From Bacilli bacterium (GTDB lineage Bacteria; Bacillota_I; Bacilli_A; ML615J-28; CAG-313): a stretch of DNA of 64,000 bases. A program made the position numbers and the translations under genes. Within the stretch, counting starts at the first letter, position 1. Each line of letters starts with the position of its first letter. Of this stretch, positions 43,820 through 54,031 are shown one piece after another. The notes below the pieces were generated by a model that saw only the letters and a program-made list of their open reading frames with translations, made no database searches and had not been told where the DNA came from. The DNA lies in the NCBI GenBank assembly GCA_017411715.1, contig JAFQPO010000014.1:110258-174257 (forward strand). Reading direction: 5' to 3'.

Positions 43820-45259
43820 TTGCTTAAAATTTTAAAAAGATTAGGCCAAAATTATTCTTATCAAAACATTAAAAATCATGTAATTGATTTTATAACAGAT
43901 GATTCAAGATTAGTTAGTTCTAATTCAATATTTGTTGCAAAGAAAGTTGAATATATTAATGATGCGATTGCCAAAGGAGCTAAAACAATTATTGTAAATT
44001 CAAATATTAACTTGGAATCAAAAGTTAATGTAATTATAGTAAATGATTTAGATTTATTTTTAAGTGAATCATTAAAAATATTATATAAGAAGAAGTTTAA
44101 ACATCTTAAATTAGTTGGTATAACAGGAACCAATGGTAAATCATCAGTAGCTTTTATACTTTATGAACTGCTAAACAAATGTAAAGTTAAGTGTCTACTA
44201 ATAGGAACTCATATTGTAAAATATAATTCAGTTAATGTAAAAACTAATAATACTACCTTATCTTTATCAGAAATTTATTATTATTTAAAACAATCAAAAA
44301 TAAAAAAAGGTTTTTTAATAATGGAAGTTAGTTCACAAGGGATTGCAACTGGGAGAGTTAAAGGTTTACTATTTGATTATTTAATTTTCACAAGCATAAC
44401 CTCTGATCATTTAGATTATCATATAACAATTGATAATTATGTAAATACTAAATTATCATTATTAAAACAACTAAAAAAAGATGGAACTATCATACTTAAT
44501 CGTGAATGTAATTATTATAAAGATATTTTATTAATAATCGAAAATACTAATAATGTCTTTTCGTATGGTTTTACTGATAATAAAGTAGAAAAACAAGATT
44601 ATCACATTTCAATGATTGACGATGAAAAATTTAAAATAACTCATTTTAAAGAAGATGAAATCTTTTTTTATCATACAATTGGCTTTAACAATCTCAGAAA
44701 CTTATCGATTGTGTATATTTTCTCTAAAACATTATCTTTAAAGAAAAATATAGTTAGTGATTTTATTAACAATTTTGAATATGTCGATGGCAGATTGGAA
44801 AAAATAAATGTTGGAAAACAGATAATAATCATTGATTACGCTCATACAAGTAGTGCAGTTTTAGATTTAATTCAAGAAGTTAAAAGTCATTATCAAAAAG
44901 ATGTTTGTGTTGTTATAGGTTGTGGCGGTAATCGTGATAAAACTAAACGACCTATAATAGGTGATACATTACTTAAGTTTGCGGATAGAAGGATAATTAC
45001 AACTGATAATAATCGATGTGAAAAGTTTAGTGATATTGCTTGTGACATAGTTAGAAATAATAAGAATGATTTTGTAATAATTGAAAATAGAATGACTGCG
45101 ATTTTTTATGCTTTATCAACAGTTGACGAAAATGAGATTATTTTAATATTAGGCAAAGGAACAGAAAAGAGCGGACCAGAAAGTTTTTATATGACTGATA
45201 AAGAGATTGTAAAATGTTGGGAGGAAAAACATGCATTATTTAATAATCGTTTTAATTAG
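43820..45259 (+). CDS. murE: UDP-N-acetylmuramyl-tripeptide synthetase
   Basis: Adds the third amino acid of the peptidoglycan stem. 479 residues as read from TTG at 43820; no good ribosome site is seen there, so the start is uncertain. VGITGTNGKSSVAFIL (ATP loop), EVSSQGI, TSDHLDYH, IDYAHTSSAVLDLI and GCGGNRDKTKRP are normal Mur ligase motifs. The selectivity motif is D396-N-N-R399. The DAP enzymes have DNPR, Lys enzymes DNPA, so the Arg hints at DAP but is not decisive. It is the first gene of murE-mraY-murD, overlapping mraY by 29 bases. Confidence 0.95.
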   Translation: MLKILKRLGQNYSYQNIKNHVIDFITDDSRLVSSNSIFVAKKVEYINDAIAKGAKTIIVNSNINLESKVNVIIVNDLDLFLSESLKILYKKKFKHLKLVGITGTNGKSSVAFILYELLNKCKVKCLLIGTHIVKYNSVNVKTNNTTLSLSEIYYYLKQSKIKKGFLIMEVSSQGIATGRVKGLLFDYLIFTSITSDHLDYHITIDNYVNTKLSLLKQLKKDGTIILNRECNYYKDILLIIENTNNVFSYGFTDNKVEKQDYHISMIDDEKFKITHFKEDEIFFYHTIGFNNLRNLSIVYIFSKTLSLKKNIVSDFINNFEYVDGRLEKINVGKQIIIIDYAHTSSAVLDLIQEVKSHYQKDVCVVIGCGGNRDKTKRPIIGDTLLKFADRRIITTDNNRCEKFSDIACDIVRNNKNDFVIIENRMTAIFYALSTVDENEIILILGKGTEKSGPESFYMTDKEIVKCWEEKHALFNNRFN

Positions 45260-46205
45260 TCTTTATGTCTCATATTTTATGTACTCGTTTGTTATACCTA
45301 AATTAAGAAAAAAGAAGTTAGGGCAAAATGTTAGACTAGATGGTCCTAAAAGCCATTATTATAAAAAAGGGACTCCTACATTAGGAGGCGTTGTTATAAT
45401 ATTGATTAGTATCTTTTGTCTTATATGTTTAATGATTGAATATAAAAAAATGATATATTTTAAAAATATAATAATTATTTTAATATCAACAATTGGATTT
45501 GGTTTAATAGGCTTTATTGATGATTATAGAAATATCAAATATCAAAAAAATGAAGGAATCAAGCCATTAACAAAACTTATTATGCAAATAGTTATCTCAT
45601 TAATTATAAGTTTTTTATTATTAAATTCTGGTTTTTCATCAACTATTAAAATATTTAACTTTGAACTAGAATTAGGATTTTTATATCCTATATGGGTTAT
45701 TTTATTTATGCTTAGTGTCACGAATGCGGTAAATATAACAGATGGGATAGATGGCTTAGCAAGCGGAATAGTTTTGATAATATTAATGTTTTTACTAGCA
45801 ATAACAAGTTTATTCGGATTTATTGATTTAAATTTTATTACAGTTTCATTTGCAGTGGCGCTATTTGGCTTTATGATGTTCAATTTACCACCAGCAAAAA
45901 TATTTATGGGAAATACTGGATCAATGGCTATTGGAGCGATAATTGGCGTAATCGCTTTAATGTTAAAGATAGAAATGTTATTAGCAATTGTTTGTATTTT
46001 TCCAATTATTGAAACATTAAGTGTAATTATACAAGTTTTATATTTTAAGATTACTAAGGGTAAAAGGTTATTTCCTATGTCACCAATTCATCATTCGTTA
46101 GAAAAATGGGGGTTATCAGAATGGATGATAGATTTATTAGGTTGGAGTATCACACTAATCTTTTCTTCAGTTTCTTTTCTAATAGGAGTCAATTATGTAT
46201 TCTAA
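45231..46205 (+). CDS. mraY: Phospho-N-acetylmuramoyl-pentapeptide-transferase
   Basis: Makes lipid I on the inner face of the membrane. 324 residues, ten TM helices. DGPKSHYYKKGTPTLGGV, GFIDDYRN, VTNAVNITDGIDGLASG and FMGNTGSMAIGAIIG are all present. The PIHHSLEKWGLSE loop has two of the usual three His. RBS GGGAGGAAAAAC inside murE. Confidence 0.97.
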   Translation: MHYLIIVLISLYVSYFMYSFVIPKLRKKKLGQNVRLDGPKSHYYKKGTPTLGGVVIILISIFCLICLMIEYKKMIYFKNIIIILISTIGFGLIGFIDDYRNIKYQKNEGIKPLTKLIMQIVISLIISFLLLNSGFSSTIKIFNFELELGFLYPIWVILFMLSVTNAVNITDGIDGLASGIVLIILMFLLAITSLFGFIDLNFITVSFAVALFGFMMFNLPPAKIFMGNTGSMAIGAIIGVIALMLKIEMLLAIVCIFPIIETLSVIIQVLYFKITKGKRLFPMSPIHHSLEKWGLSEWMIDLLGWSITLIFSSVSFLIGVNYVF

Positions 46206-47436
46206 AAAATATTTATTATATGGATATGGCAAAACTAATAGAAGTGTAGCAGAATTTTTAAAACAAGAAAATGTAATTTTTGATATTTATTGTGATAATA
46301 CGAATGATAGTATTGATATAGGAAAATATGATATCATAATTAAATCTCCTGGTATTAAACCTAATACTAAATTAGTTCTTGAAGCGATTGAAAGACAAAT
46401 ACCTGTTATTAGTGACTTGGAACTCTTTTATAAGCTTTTTAACCATAATAAAATGATTTTAGTAACGGGGACAAATGGTAAAACAACAACAGCTAATTAT
46501 ATTTATCAATTGTTGAAAGATAAACAAAAAGTTTATTTACTAGGAAATATTGGAACTCCTTTATTTGATGTTACAAAAGAAGAAGATTTTTTAGATGCTT
46601 ATTTAATAATTGAGACATCTAGTTTTACATTAGATAATACTTATTCAGTTAAGCCCTTTCAATTGATAATTACATCGCTAGCTAAACATCACCTTGAATA
46701 TCATCTATCTTTTGAAAATTATGTATACGCGAAGGTCAAAATAGTTAATAATTTAAATAATAACGCATATTTAATTACTGAGGAATTTCTTAAAAAATAT
46801 TTAGGTATTATTGAAACAAAGTATAATGTGATTACTCCAGAGAAAACTGGTATTATAAATGTAAATAGTTCTATATTATATAAAGGAAAAGAACTTTTTA
46901 AATTTGAAAACGATAAGATGACTCAACATGATTTAAACAATTTAAAACTTGCTTTGTGTTCTGTTAGTCAAATAATAGATTTAAAGAATTATGAATTTAA
47001 AATTGATAGTTTGAATAAATTTTCTTATCGTTTTGAAAAGTTACCTTTTTCAAGCTATCTAATTTATAATGACGCAAAATCAACTAATATAGCATCAACG
47101 ATATCTGCAATAAATAGTTTAAATAATAATATATTATTGATATTAGGTGGTAAAATTCAAGAAGATGATTATGAGCTTTTATTAAATTTAAAAGATAAAA
47201 TACGAACAGTTTATTTATATGGCGAAAACAAAGAACTTTTATACAGTCTATATAAGGATAAATTATCGTGTTTAGTTTTTAACACATTAAAAGAAGTTAT
47301 TGATTCGATAGAAGTATGTGTTGATTATCCTATTTTATATTCTCCTGCTGCACCTAGTTTTGATCAATTTGAAAATTATTTAGCAAGAGGTAAATTATTT
47401 AATTCATTAATTAATCAAAAAATCGCTACTTTGTAA
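46195..47436 (+). CDS. murD: UDP-N-acetylmuramoylalanine-D-glutamate ligase
   Basis: 413 residues, a little shorter than the usual 440-450. VTGTNGKTTTANYIYQLL and later the C-terminal domain with ILGGKIQEDDYELL and SPAAPSFDQFENYLARG. It adds D-Glu to UDP-MurNAc-Ala. It overlaps mraY by 11 bases (RBS ATAGGAGTC). The cluster ends here; ftsW/spoVE, murG and ftsQ/ftsA/ftsZ are not in the window. Confidence 0.95.
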   Translation: MYSKKYLLYGYGKTNRSVAEFLKQENVIFDIYCDNTNDSIDIGKYDIIIKSPGIKPNTKLVLEAIERQIPVISDLELFYKLFNHNKMILVTGTNGKTTTANYIYQLLKDKQKVYLLGNIGTPLFDVTKEEDFLDAYLIIETSSFTLDNTYSVKPFQLIITSLAKHHLEYHLSFENYVYAKVKIVNNLNNNAYLITEEFLKKYLGIIETKYNVITPEKTGIINVNSSILYKGKELFKFENDKMTQHDLNNLKLALCSVSQIIDLKNYEFKIDSLNKFSYRFEKLPFSSYLIYNDAKSTNIASTISAINSLNNNILLILGGKIQEDDYELLLNLKDKIRTVYLYGENKELLYSLYKDKLSCLVFNTLKEVIDSIEVCVDYPILYSPAAPSFDQFENYLARGKLFNSLINQKIATL

Positions 47437-47458
47437 GATATTATAAAGTAGTTTTTTT
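47426..47458 (+). terminator. Terminator of murE-mraY-murD
   Basis: CTACTTTGTAA pairs with TTATAAAGTAG (one mismatch), followed by a T-run. Confidence 0.85.
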
Positions 47459-47485
47459 GTTTTTTTATTAATCTTGTGATAAAAT
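47457..47485 (+). promoter_or_regulatory. Promoter of the GltD-NadD / nadE pair
   Basis: TTGTTT at 47457-47462 and TAAAAT at 47480-47485, spaced 17; moderate match. Confidence 0.5.
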
Positions 47486-47509
47486 AGTTAAGAAAGAAGG
47501 AGGTATTTT

Positions 47510-49300
47510 ATGAGTGAATTTTTGAAACTGATTAACAAATGTTTGAACTGTAAAAATGCTCCTTGTGTATTAAAATGTCCTTTTGGCAACAACATTCCTA
47601 GTGTTATTAAAAGTATAAAAGAAGATGATTATAATCAAGCGCGTTCTATAATACAAGAAACATCTGTTTTTCCAGAAGTGTGTTCTCATCTTTGTGAAAG
47701 TGATAGCAATTGTTCATCTGCTTGTATTAGAAATAAATTAAATGATCCTGTTCGTTTCAACATAATTGAACAAAAGTTATTTAATGGTTATAATGAGGAT
47801 TTTGAAATTCAAAAATTACCACTTAAAATTAAAGTGGCCATTATTGGGAGTGGAATTGCGGGGTTAACAATTGCTTATAAATTATTATTAGCAGGTATTG
47901 ATGTAACTATTTATGAGAAAAGTACTGCTTTAGGTGGTACTATTAAAGAAGCAATTCCAGAATTTAGATTTGATCATAGTATATTTGATAGAGTAATTGA
48001 AAAGGTTAAAAAACTAGGTTTATCTTATCATTTAAATTATCATGTTGATGAAAAAGCATTGCTTAAGTTAGAAAAAGAATATCATTATGTTGTTATAACA
48101 TCTGGTACAATGGTTAATAATACTTTAAATGACTTTGATAATGATTGTGTCCTACAAGGTATTGATGTTTTAAAATCAAAAGATTTTTCGAAATTTGATA
48201 ATAAGAATATAATTGTTGTTGGTGCTGGTAATGTTGCGATGGATGTCGCAAGAACTCTAGTAAACCGCTCTAAGAGCGTTCGAATTCTTTATCGACGTAC
48301 AATTACTGCTTCGCCCGCTTCAAAAGAGGAAATTAATGACACTTTATCAAATGGTGTTACTTTCGAAGAATTGCTTAGTCCTACTAAATTAGTGTCAACT
48401 AACCCTTTATATATTAGTTTTGAAAAGATGAAATTAGTATATGTTGAAGGATCTTCAAGACCTAATGTTACAGGTACTAATGAATTTGAAAATCATTCAT
48501 GTGATTATTTAATCTTAGCTCTTGGTAGTAAAACAGATTATTATACATTAGGTATTGACCGTAATGATATTATTAATAAAAATAATTTTGGTAAAATTAA
48601 TTATCACGAAAACTTATTGATTGCTGGAGATGCTCATTTAGGGGCTACCACTGCGGCTAAAGCATCAAAATCAGGAATTGACTGTGCTAATTATATTTTA
48701 CAAAAAGTTAATGATGATTGTATAATAAAAGGAAAGATAGATGAGTTAGAAGTAAATAAAATTTTTTCATTTGGGGGATCATTTAATCCTGTCACAAAAG
48801 CTCATCAATTTATTGTTAACTATGTTACTAATGTTTTAGGCTATGATGTAATCTTAGTTCCTAATGGAGATAAGTATAATAGAAAAGATTTACCGACTTT
48901 TGATGAAAGAGTATCAGATTTAGAAAAAGTCTTTTTAGATAATAAAAAAGTCCAAATATCTACTATCTTAAAGAATAAAATATTTAAAGGGACTTACCTA
49001 TCACAAAGGGAGTTGGCTCATCCGATTTGTATAATAGGTGGGGATTTAATATTTGAAATAGATACTTGGATTGAGTATGAAACCTTAGTTAAAGAAAATT
49101 ATTTTCTCACTTTTAATAGGGGAAATAATCGTTTAGAAGAATATTTGAAAAATCATTCGATTTTAAGTAAATATATTAACCACTTTATTTTTGTTAATCA
49201 CTTTGATCATGATATTTCATCTAGTGAATATCGTGATTCAAAAAATACAAAATTGATTCCTGAAGAATTATTGAAAGGAGAAAAAAATGAAATTTGTTAA
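47510..49300 (+). CDS. GltD-like FAD oxidoreductase fused to a NadD-like adenylyltransferase
   Basis: 596 residues, one continuous frame. N-terminal Fer4_20-type Cys-rich part (1-100): CLNCKNAPCVLKCPFGNNIP and CSHLCESDSNCSSACI, as in GltD small subunit relatives. FAD motif IGSGIAGLTIAYKLL (about 118-132) and NAD(P) motif VVGAGNVAMDVARTLV (about 240-255). After about 410 residues comes a nucleotidyltransferase domain (418-596): FSFGGSFNPVTKAHQF, with His432 in a TxxH site, and near the end ISSSEYR, as in NadD/NMNAT (ISSTxIR). The C-terminal domain would adenylylate nicotinate mononucleotide. Overlap with nadE (14 bases) links it to NAD synthesis. I do not know this fusion from the families I recall. 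AGAAGGAGG RBS. Confidence 0.85.
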   Translation: MSEFLKLINKCLNCKNAPCVLKCPFGNNIPSVIKSIKEDDYNQARSIIQETSVFPEVCSHLCESDSNCSSACIRNKLNDPVRFNIIEQKLFNGYNEDFEIQKLPLKIKVAIIGSGIAGLTIAYKLLLAGIDVTIYEKSTALGGTIKEAIPEFRFDHSIFDRVIEKVKKLGLSYHLNYHVDEKALLKLEKEYHYVVITSGTMVNNTLNDFDNDCVLQGIDVLKSKDFSKFDNKNIIVVGAGNVAMDVARTLVNRSKSVRILYRRTITASPASKEEINDTLSNGVTFEELLSPTKLVSTNPLYISFEKMKLVYVEGSSRPNVTGTNEFENHSCDYLILALGSKTDYYTLGIDRNDIINKNNFGKINYHENLLIAGDAHLGATTAAKASKSGIDCANYILQKVNDDCIIKGKIDELEVNKIFSFGGSFNPVTKAHQFIVNYVTNVLGYDVILVPNGDKYNRKDLPTFDERVSDLEKVFLDNKKVQISTILKNKIFKGTYLSQRELAHPICIIGGDLIFEIDTWIEYETLVKENYFLTFNRGNNRLEEYLKNHSILSKYINHFIFVNHFDHDISSSEYRDSKNTKLIPEELLKGEKNEIC

Positions 49301-51101
49301 ATGTGCTTTAGTAAGTCCTAGCATCTTACTTGGTGATTCATTAAATAATGCTAAGAAAATAGTTGAAATTATCAAAAACGATGAATTTAATTCAGTTATG
49401 GTTTTCCCTGAATTAACTATTACTGGCTATAGTATGAATGATTTATTCTTCAATAGTGATGTTAGAAATAGTACTTTAGAAGCTTTAGAATATATTGTGA
49501 CTAATAATGATGATCATTTAGTTATTCTAGGTAGTATATTAGAATTCAGAAATAAATTATATAATGTTGCGTATGTTATTAAAGGTAATGAAATCTTAGG
49601 GGTTGTTCCTAAAATTAATTTATCTGATTATGCAGAATTAAAGGAAAGTAGATATTTCTCTAATTTTGAATACGAAGATACTATTATGATTGAAGTGCTA
49701 CGTTGGCGCGTTCCTTTTGGTAACCTAATTTTTAATGAACTCGATAATAATTTATCATTCGGTGTTGAAATTGGTGAAGATTTATGGGCTAATAATAGTC
49801 CTCATGAAGAAATGTATAATGAAGGTGCTCAAATTGTCTTTAATGTCGCAAGTGATGCATTTTGTGTAGGTAAAGAAGAAGAAAGAAAAGTTCTCATTCA
49901 AAGTGCTAGCTTAAAAGGAAATGGAGCTTATCTTTACGTATCAACTGGGGGTAGCGAAACTAGTAGTGATTTAGTTTATAGCGGTACTCATGCGGCTTCT
50001 GTTTTAGGTAGCCTTACTTATTATTCTGAAGTACCATACACTGGCACTATAATTAGCTATGTAGATATAGATTTAGAAGCAATCAATAATCAAAAACTAT
50101 TAAAAAAAAACATTAATTCTTTAAATGAGTTATTAGAAGTAAAATTTTCTTATACTCAAAGTTTTATTAAATTACATACGACACCATCAAAACTTCCCTA
50201 CGATTTAGACTTAGAAAATGCTGCTAAAGTAAGTGATGCCACTGTTACCGCAATCATCAGAAGACTAAACCAAGCTCACGCAGAAGATGTAGTATTAGGG
50301 GTAAGTGGTGGTCTTGATTCTACGGTGGCACTATTATTTTTAATCACCGCGTTTAAAAGAGCTCATATCGCCCTTTCTAAAATTCACGCTATTTCAATTC
50401 CTGCTTTAGCAACTAGTACTAAAACTATTTCAAAAATTAATCGTTTAGTTAAACCTTTTGAAATTGATTTTAAGGAAATTGATGTTAAAGAAGAAGTTTT
50501 AAATCATTTAGATTTAATAGGGCATGACCAAGTTACTAAAGATATAACTTATGAAAATGCTCAAGCTAGATATCGTACTTATGTACTTATGGATTTAGCT
50601 AATTTACATAAAGGTATTGTTATTGGCACAGGTGACATGAGTGAAATTGCGCTTGGTTGGTGTACTTTTAATGGCGACCATATGTCCATGTATAATGTTA
50701 ATGCGGGGCTTCCTAAAACTGCTATTAAAGCAATGGTTAGATATTTTAAAACTATCTACCCTGAAATTAATGAAGTGCTTGATGAAATATTGAATGCACC
50801 GATTAGTCCTGAACTAACTGATAATTCACAAGATACAGAAGAAGCAGTTGGTAAGTATGAAGTTAATGACTTTATCTTAAATCAAATTCTTGAATTTGGT
50901 GCCTCAAAAGAAAAAATAATGATTCTATTATCTGAACTGTTTGAACTAGATGAACAAACTGCCAATTTATACTATAATAAATTTATGCGTCGATTTAAAA
51001 CGCAACAATTTAAACGCTTAAGTGCTCCAGAAGGAATTAAGATTTTTAAAACTTCGCTTTCCGCAAGAAGCTCTTTATATATTAGCGGTGACATAAATTA
51101 A
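49287..51101 (+). CDS. nadE: NAD+ synthetase, glutamine-dependent type, with altered glutaminase site
   Basis: 604 residues with the nitrilase-like glutaminase domain (1-270) and the synthetase domain (about 300-600: LGVSGGLDSTVALL and GTGDMSEIALGWCTF). In glutamine-using NadE the triad is Glu-Lys-Cys. Glu42 (FPELTITGY) and Lys109 (PKINL) are present. The nucleophile position, normally ICEDLW, here reads GVEIGEDLW: codon GGT at 49773-49775 gives Gly163. So the domain should not hydrolyse glutamine, and the enzyme would depend on free ammonia. The synthetase half looks intact. RBS AAAGGAGAAAAA. Confidence 0.93.
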   Translation: MKFVKCALVSPSILLGDSLNNAKKIVEIIKNDEFNSVMVFPELTITGYSMNDLFFNSDVRNSTLEALEYIVTNNDDHLVILGSILEFRNKLYNVAYVIKGNEILGVVPKINLSDYAELKESRYFSNFEYEDTIMIEVLRWRVPFGNLIFNELDNNLSFGVEIGEDLWANNSPHEEMYNEGAQIVFNVASDAFCVGKEEERKVLIQSASLKGNGAYLYVSTGGSETSSDLVYSGTHAASVLGSLTYYSEVPYTGTIISYVDIDLEAINNQKLLKKNINSLNELLEVKFSYTQSFIKLHTTPSKLPYDLDLENAAKVSDATVTAIIRRLNQAHAEDVVLGVSGGLDSTVALLFLITAFKRAHIALSKIHAISIPALATSTKTISKINRLVKPFEIDFKEIDVKEEVLNHLDLIGHDQVTKDITYENAQARYRTYVLMDLANLHKGIVIGTGDMSEIALGWCTFNGDHMSMYNVNAGLPKTAIKAMVRYFKTIYPEINEVLDEILNAPISPELTDNSQDTEEAVGKYEVNDFILNQILEFGASKEKIMILLSELFELDEQTANLYYNKFMRRFKTQQFKRLSAPEGIKIFKTSLSARSSLYISGDIN

Positions 51102-51111
51102 AGTAATTATC

Positions 51112-51140
51112 TTGAAAAAAAGTTTATATTTTGTTATACT
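51112..51140 (+). promoter_or_regulatory. Promoter of the valS T-box
   Basis: TTGAAA at 51112-51117 and TATACT at 51135-51140, spaced 17. Confidence 0.75.
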
Positions 51141-51142
51141 AC

Positions 51143-51385
51143 TTGAGTAAATCCTGTGACTGGGAGGAGTAATTTCATTTAACTTTTCTAGAGAAGAGCC
51201 GGTTGGTGAAAGGCTTAAAGTTGATGTTATGAAGGTAGCCCATGAGGAATAGTTCTGAACCTTAGTAAGAGCTATCGTGAGGAAGCGTTAATTCCATTAA
51301 GCGCAAGACTATATTTTTAAGTCTTGAACTAAGGTGGTACCGCGAAGTAATTTCGTCCTTGGATCTAAAGTCCAAGGGCTTTTTT
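51143..51385 (+). promoter_or_regulatory. T-box riboswitch controlling valS
   Basis: Stem I with distal loop GCCGGTTGGTGAAAGGC; probable specifier GTA (Val) at 51235-51237 in GAAGGTAGCCC; T-box AAGGTGGTACCGCG at 51331-51344; then a terminator CCTTGGA/TCCAAGG (51357-51376) with TTTTTT. It fills the 51102-51403 gap. It responds to uncharged tRNA-Val. Confidence 0.97.
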
Positions 51386-51403
51386 AATGAAAGGAAAATA
51401 GTT

Positions 51404-54031
51404 ATGAATGAAAAATATTTAGCTCCTAAGTATTCACACAAAGAAGTTGAAGCTGGTAAATATGATTATTGGCTAAAAAATGGTTTCTTCGCTAGTGGTG
51501 ATATTTCTAAAAAACCATATTCAATTGTTATTCCCCCACCAAATGTAACCGGTAAATTACATTTAGGACATGCATGGAATACTACATTACAAGATATTAT
51601 TATTCGTCAAAAAAGAATGGCTGGTTATGACTGCTTATGGTTACCAGGTATGGACCATGCGGGGATCGCAACACAAGCTAAAATTGATGCGAAATTAAAA
51701 GCTCAAGGTGTAAGTCGTTATGATTTAGGCCGTGAAGGATTCTTAGAAGTTGCATGGGAATGGAAAAAAGAATATGCGGACTTTATTAGAAGCCAATGGG
51801 CTGCATTAGGTCTTTCTTTAGACTATAATAAAGAACGTTTCACATTGGATAGTGGATTAAACGATGCGGTTAATCATGTATTTATAACTTTATATGAACA
51901 AGGTTTATTATATCGCGGTGAAAGAATTATAAACTGGGATATTCAAAGTAAAACTGCTCTATCTAATATTGAAGTTGAATATAAAGATATTGAGGGCGCT
52001 TTCTATCATTTCTTATACCCATTAACTGATGGAAGCGGAAGTTTAGAAATTGCTACAACACGTCCAGAAACAATGTTTGGTGATACTGCTTTAATGGTTC
52101 ACCCTGAAGATGATCGCTACAAACAATACATTGGCAAATCTGTTTATATTCCAAATACGAACCGTGTAATTCCTGTTATTAGTGATGAATATGTTGAACG
52201 TGACTTTGGAACTGGTGTTGTTAAAGTTACTCCTGCTCATGACCCTAATGACTTTGAAGTAGGTAACCGTCATAATTTAGAACGTTTAATTTGTATGAAT
52301 GAAGACGGAACAATGAATAGTTTAGCAGGCATCTATGAAGGAATGGACCGCTTTGAAGCTAGAAAACAACTAGTTAATGACCTAACAGAACTTGGTCTAT
52401 GTGTTAAAATTGAAAAAATGATACACTCAGTAGGACACTCTGAAAGAACAGGTGTTGTTGTAGAACCACGTCTTTCAAAACAATGGTTTGTTAAAATGGA
52501 TAAACTTGCGAGTGATGTTATTAAAATGCAAGAATCTGATGGTGCGATTAGATTTATTCCAGATCGTTTCAATCATACTTTCAGTAATTGGTTAGAATCA
52601 ACACAAGACTGGTGTATTTCTCGTCAATTATGGTGGGGACATAGAATTCCTGCTTGGTATCGAGGAGATGAAGTAAAAGTATCTATAACTTCACCTGGTG
52701 ATGATTGGCAACAAGATGAAGATGTACTTGATACATGGTTCTCTAGTGCTCTATGGCCTTTCTCAACTCTTGGCTGGCCAAATCAAACAGATGATTTAGA
52801 AAGATATTTCCCTACAAGCTGCTTAGTTACAGCTTATGATATTATTTTCTTCTGGGTTGCGAGAATGGCTTTCCAATCTCGTCACTTTATGGAAAAACGA
52901 CCATTTAATACTTGTTTTATTCATGGTTTAATTCGTGATGAACAAGGGCGTAAAATGAGTAAATCACTTGGTAATGGTATTGATCCATTTGATTTAATTG
53001 AACAATATGGTTGTGATGCTTTAAGATATTTCTTAACAACTAACTCAACACCAGGTCAAGACTTAAGATATTCAGAAGAAAAAGTTGCCGCAAGCTGGAA
53101 CTATATTAACAAAATCTGGAATATTGCGCGCTTTATTCAAATGAATTTAGATAATTTCAATTATCAAACATGTGAAATTGATTACAATAACTTATCAGAT
53201 ATTGATCAATGGATTTTAAATAGACTAAATCGTGTAATTGAAACAGTTAACAAAGGTTATGATAATTTTGAATTTGGTGAAGTTGCTAGATGTATTTACA
53301 ATTTCACATGGGATGATTTTGCTAGCTGGTATGTTGAATTAACAAAAGTTGTTTTCGCTAGTAATGATACAGCTAAGATTCAAAATACATGTAGTATCTT
53401 AAAGAATGTTTTAATTACTATTCTAAAATTATTACATCCATTCATGCCATTTATGACTGAAGAAATATATCAAAAATTTGAAACTGGTTCTATTATGGTT
53501 AGCAATTGGCCTACAAAATTTGCAGTAACAGATAATGCTAATCTTAAAGAAAATGATGTTAATTTATTACTAGATGTAATTACAGCAGTTAGAAATATCA
53601 GAGCTGAAAAAAATGTTGCTCCTAGTAAACCTCTTAATATAACCCTTCTGTCAGAAGATGAAAACATTTTAAGAACCTTAGATTCATTTAAACCTTTCCT
53701 AGAACGCTTTACAAACTTTGATAATTTAACTTTCACTCAAACTAAGAATGATGAAATCCTAAATAACGCAGTAAGTAAAGTACTAGAAAAAGTTAGTGTT
53801 ATCGTTCCACTTGCAGACTTAATAAATAAAGAAAAAGAATTAGAACGCTTAAATAATGAACTTACTAGATTAACTAATGAAGTAGAAAGATCTAAGAAAA
53901 TGTTAAGTAACGCTTCCTTTATTGAAAAGGCACCAAAAGCTAAAGTTGAACAAGAACAAGCAAAACTTGTAAGTTATGAAAAACAAAAAGCTGAGGTAAT
54001 TGAGTTAATTAAACATCTTCAAGATGCTTAA
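51404..54031 (+). CDS. valS: Valyl-tRNA synthetase
   Basis: 875 residues. The true start is ATG 51404 (RBS GAAAGGAAAA); the frame also opens upstream inside the T-box. Class I motifs: [20 protein letters not shown] (HIGH-like HLGH) and [12 protein letters not shown] (KMSKS). Editing domain (CP1) includes [18 protein letters not shown]. The C-terminal coiled-coil arm (about 800-875) is typical of ValRS. Followed by folC with overlap, as in Bacillus. Confidence 0.98.
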   Translation: MNEKYLAPKYSHKEVEAGKYDYWLKNGFFASGDISKKPYSIVIPPPNVTGKLHLGHAWNTTLQDIIIRQKRMAGYDCLWLPGMDHAGIATQAKIDAKLKAQGVSRYDLGREGFLEVAWEWKKEYADFIRSQWAALGLSLDYNKERFTLDSGLNDAVNHVFITLYEQGLLYRGERIINWDIQSKTALSNIEVEYKDIEGAFYHFLYPLTDGSGSLEIATTRPETMFGDTALMVHPEDDRYKQYIGKSVYIPNTNRVIPVISDEYVERDFGTGVVKVTPAHDPNDFEVGNRHNLERLICMNEDGTMNSLAGIYEGMDRFEARKQLVNDLTELGLCVKIEKMIHSVGHSERTGVVVEPRLSKQWFVKMDKLASDVIKMQESDGAIRFIPDRFNHTFSNWLESTQDWCISRQLWWGHRIPAWYRGDEVKVSITSPGDDWQQDEDVLDTWFSSALWPFSTLGWPNQTDDLERYFPTSCLVTAYDIIFFWVARMAFQSRHFMEKRPFNTCFIHGLIRDEQGRKMSKSLGNGIDPFDLIEQYGCDALRYFLTTNSTPGQDLRYSEEKVAASWNYINKIWNIARFIQMNLDNFNYQTCEIDYNNLSDIDQWILNRLNRVIETVNKGYDNFEFGEVARCIYNFTWDDFASWYVELTKVVFASNDTAKIQNTCSILKNVLITILKLLHPFMPFMTEEIYQKFETGSIMVSNWPTKFAVTDNANLKENDVNLLLDVITAVRNIRAEKNVAPSKPLNITLLSEDENILRTLDSFKPFLERFTNFDNLTFTQTKNDEILNNAVSKVLEKVSVIVPLADLINKEKELERLNNELTRLTNEVERSKKMLSNASFIEKAPKAKVEQEQAKLVSYEKQKAEVIELIKHLQDA

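Noticed and set aside
51359..51403. N-terminal extension of valS from TTG 51359
   Set aside because: It lies in the T-box terminator hairpin; ATG 51404 has a good RBS.
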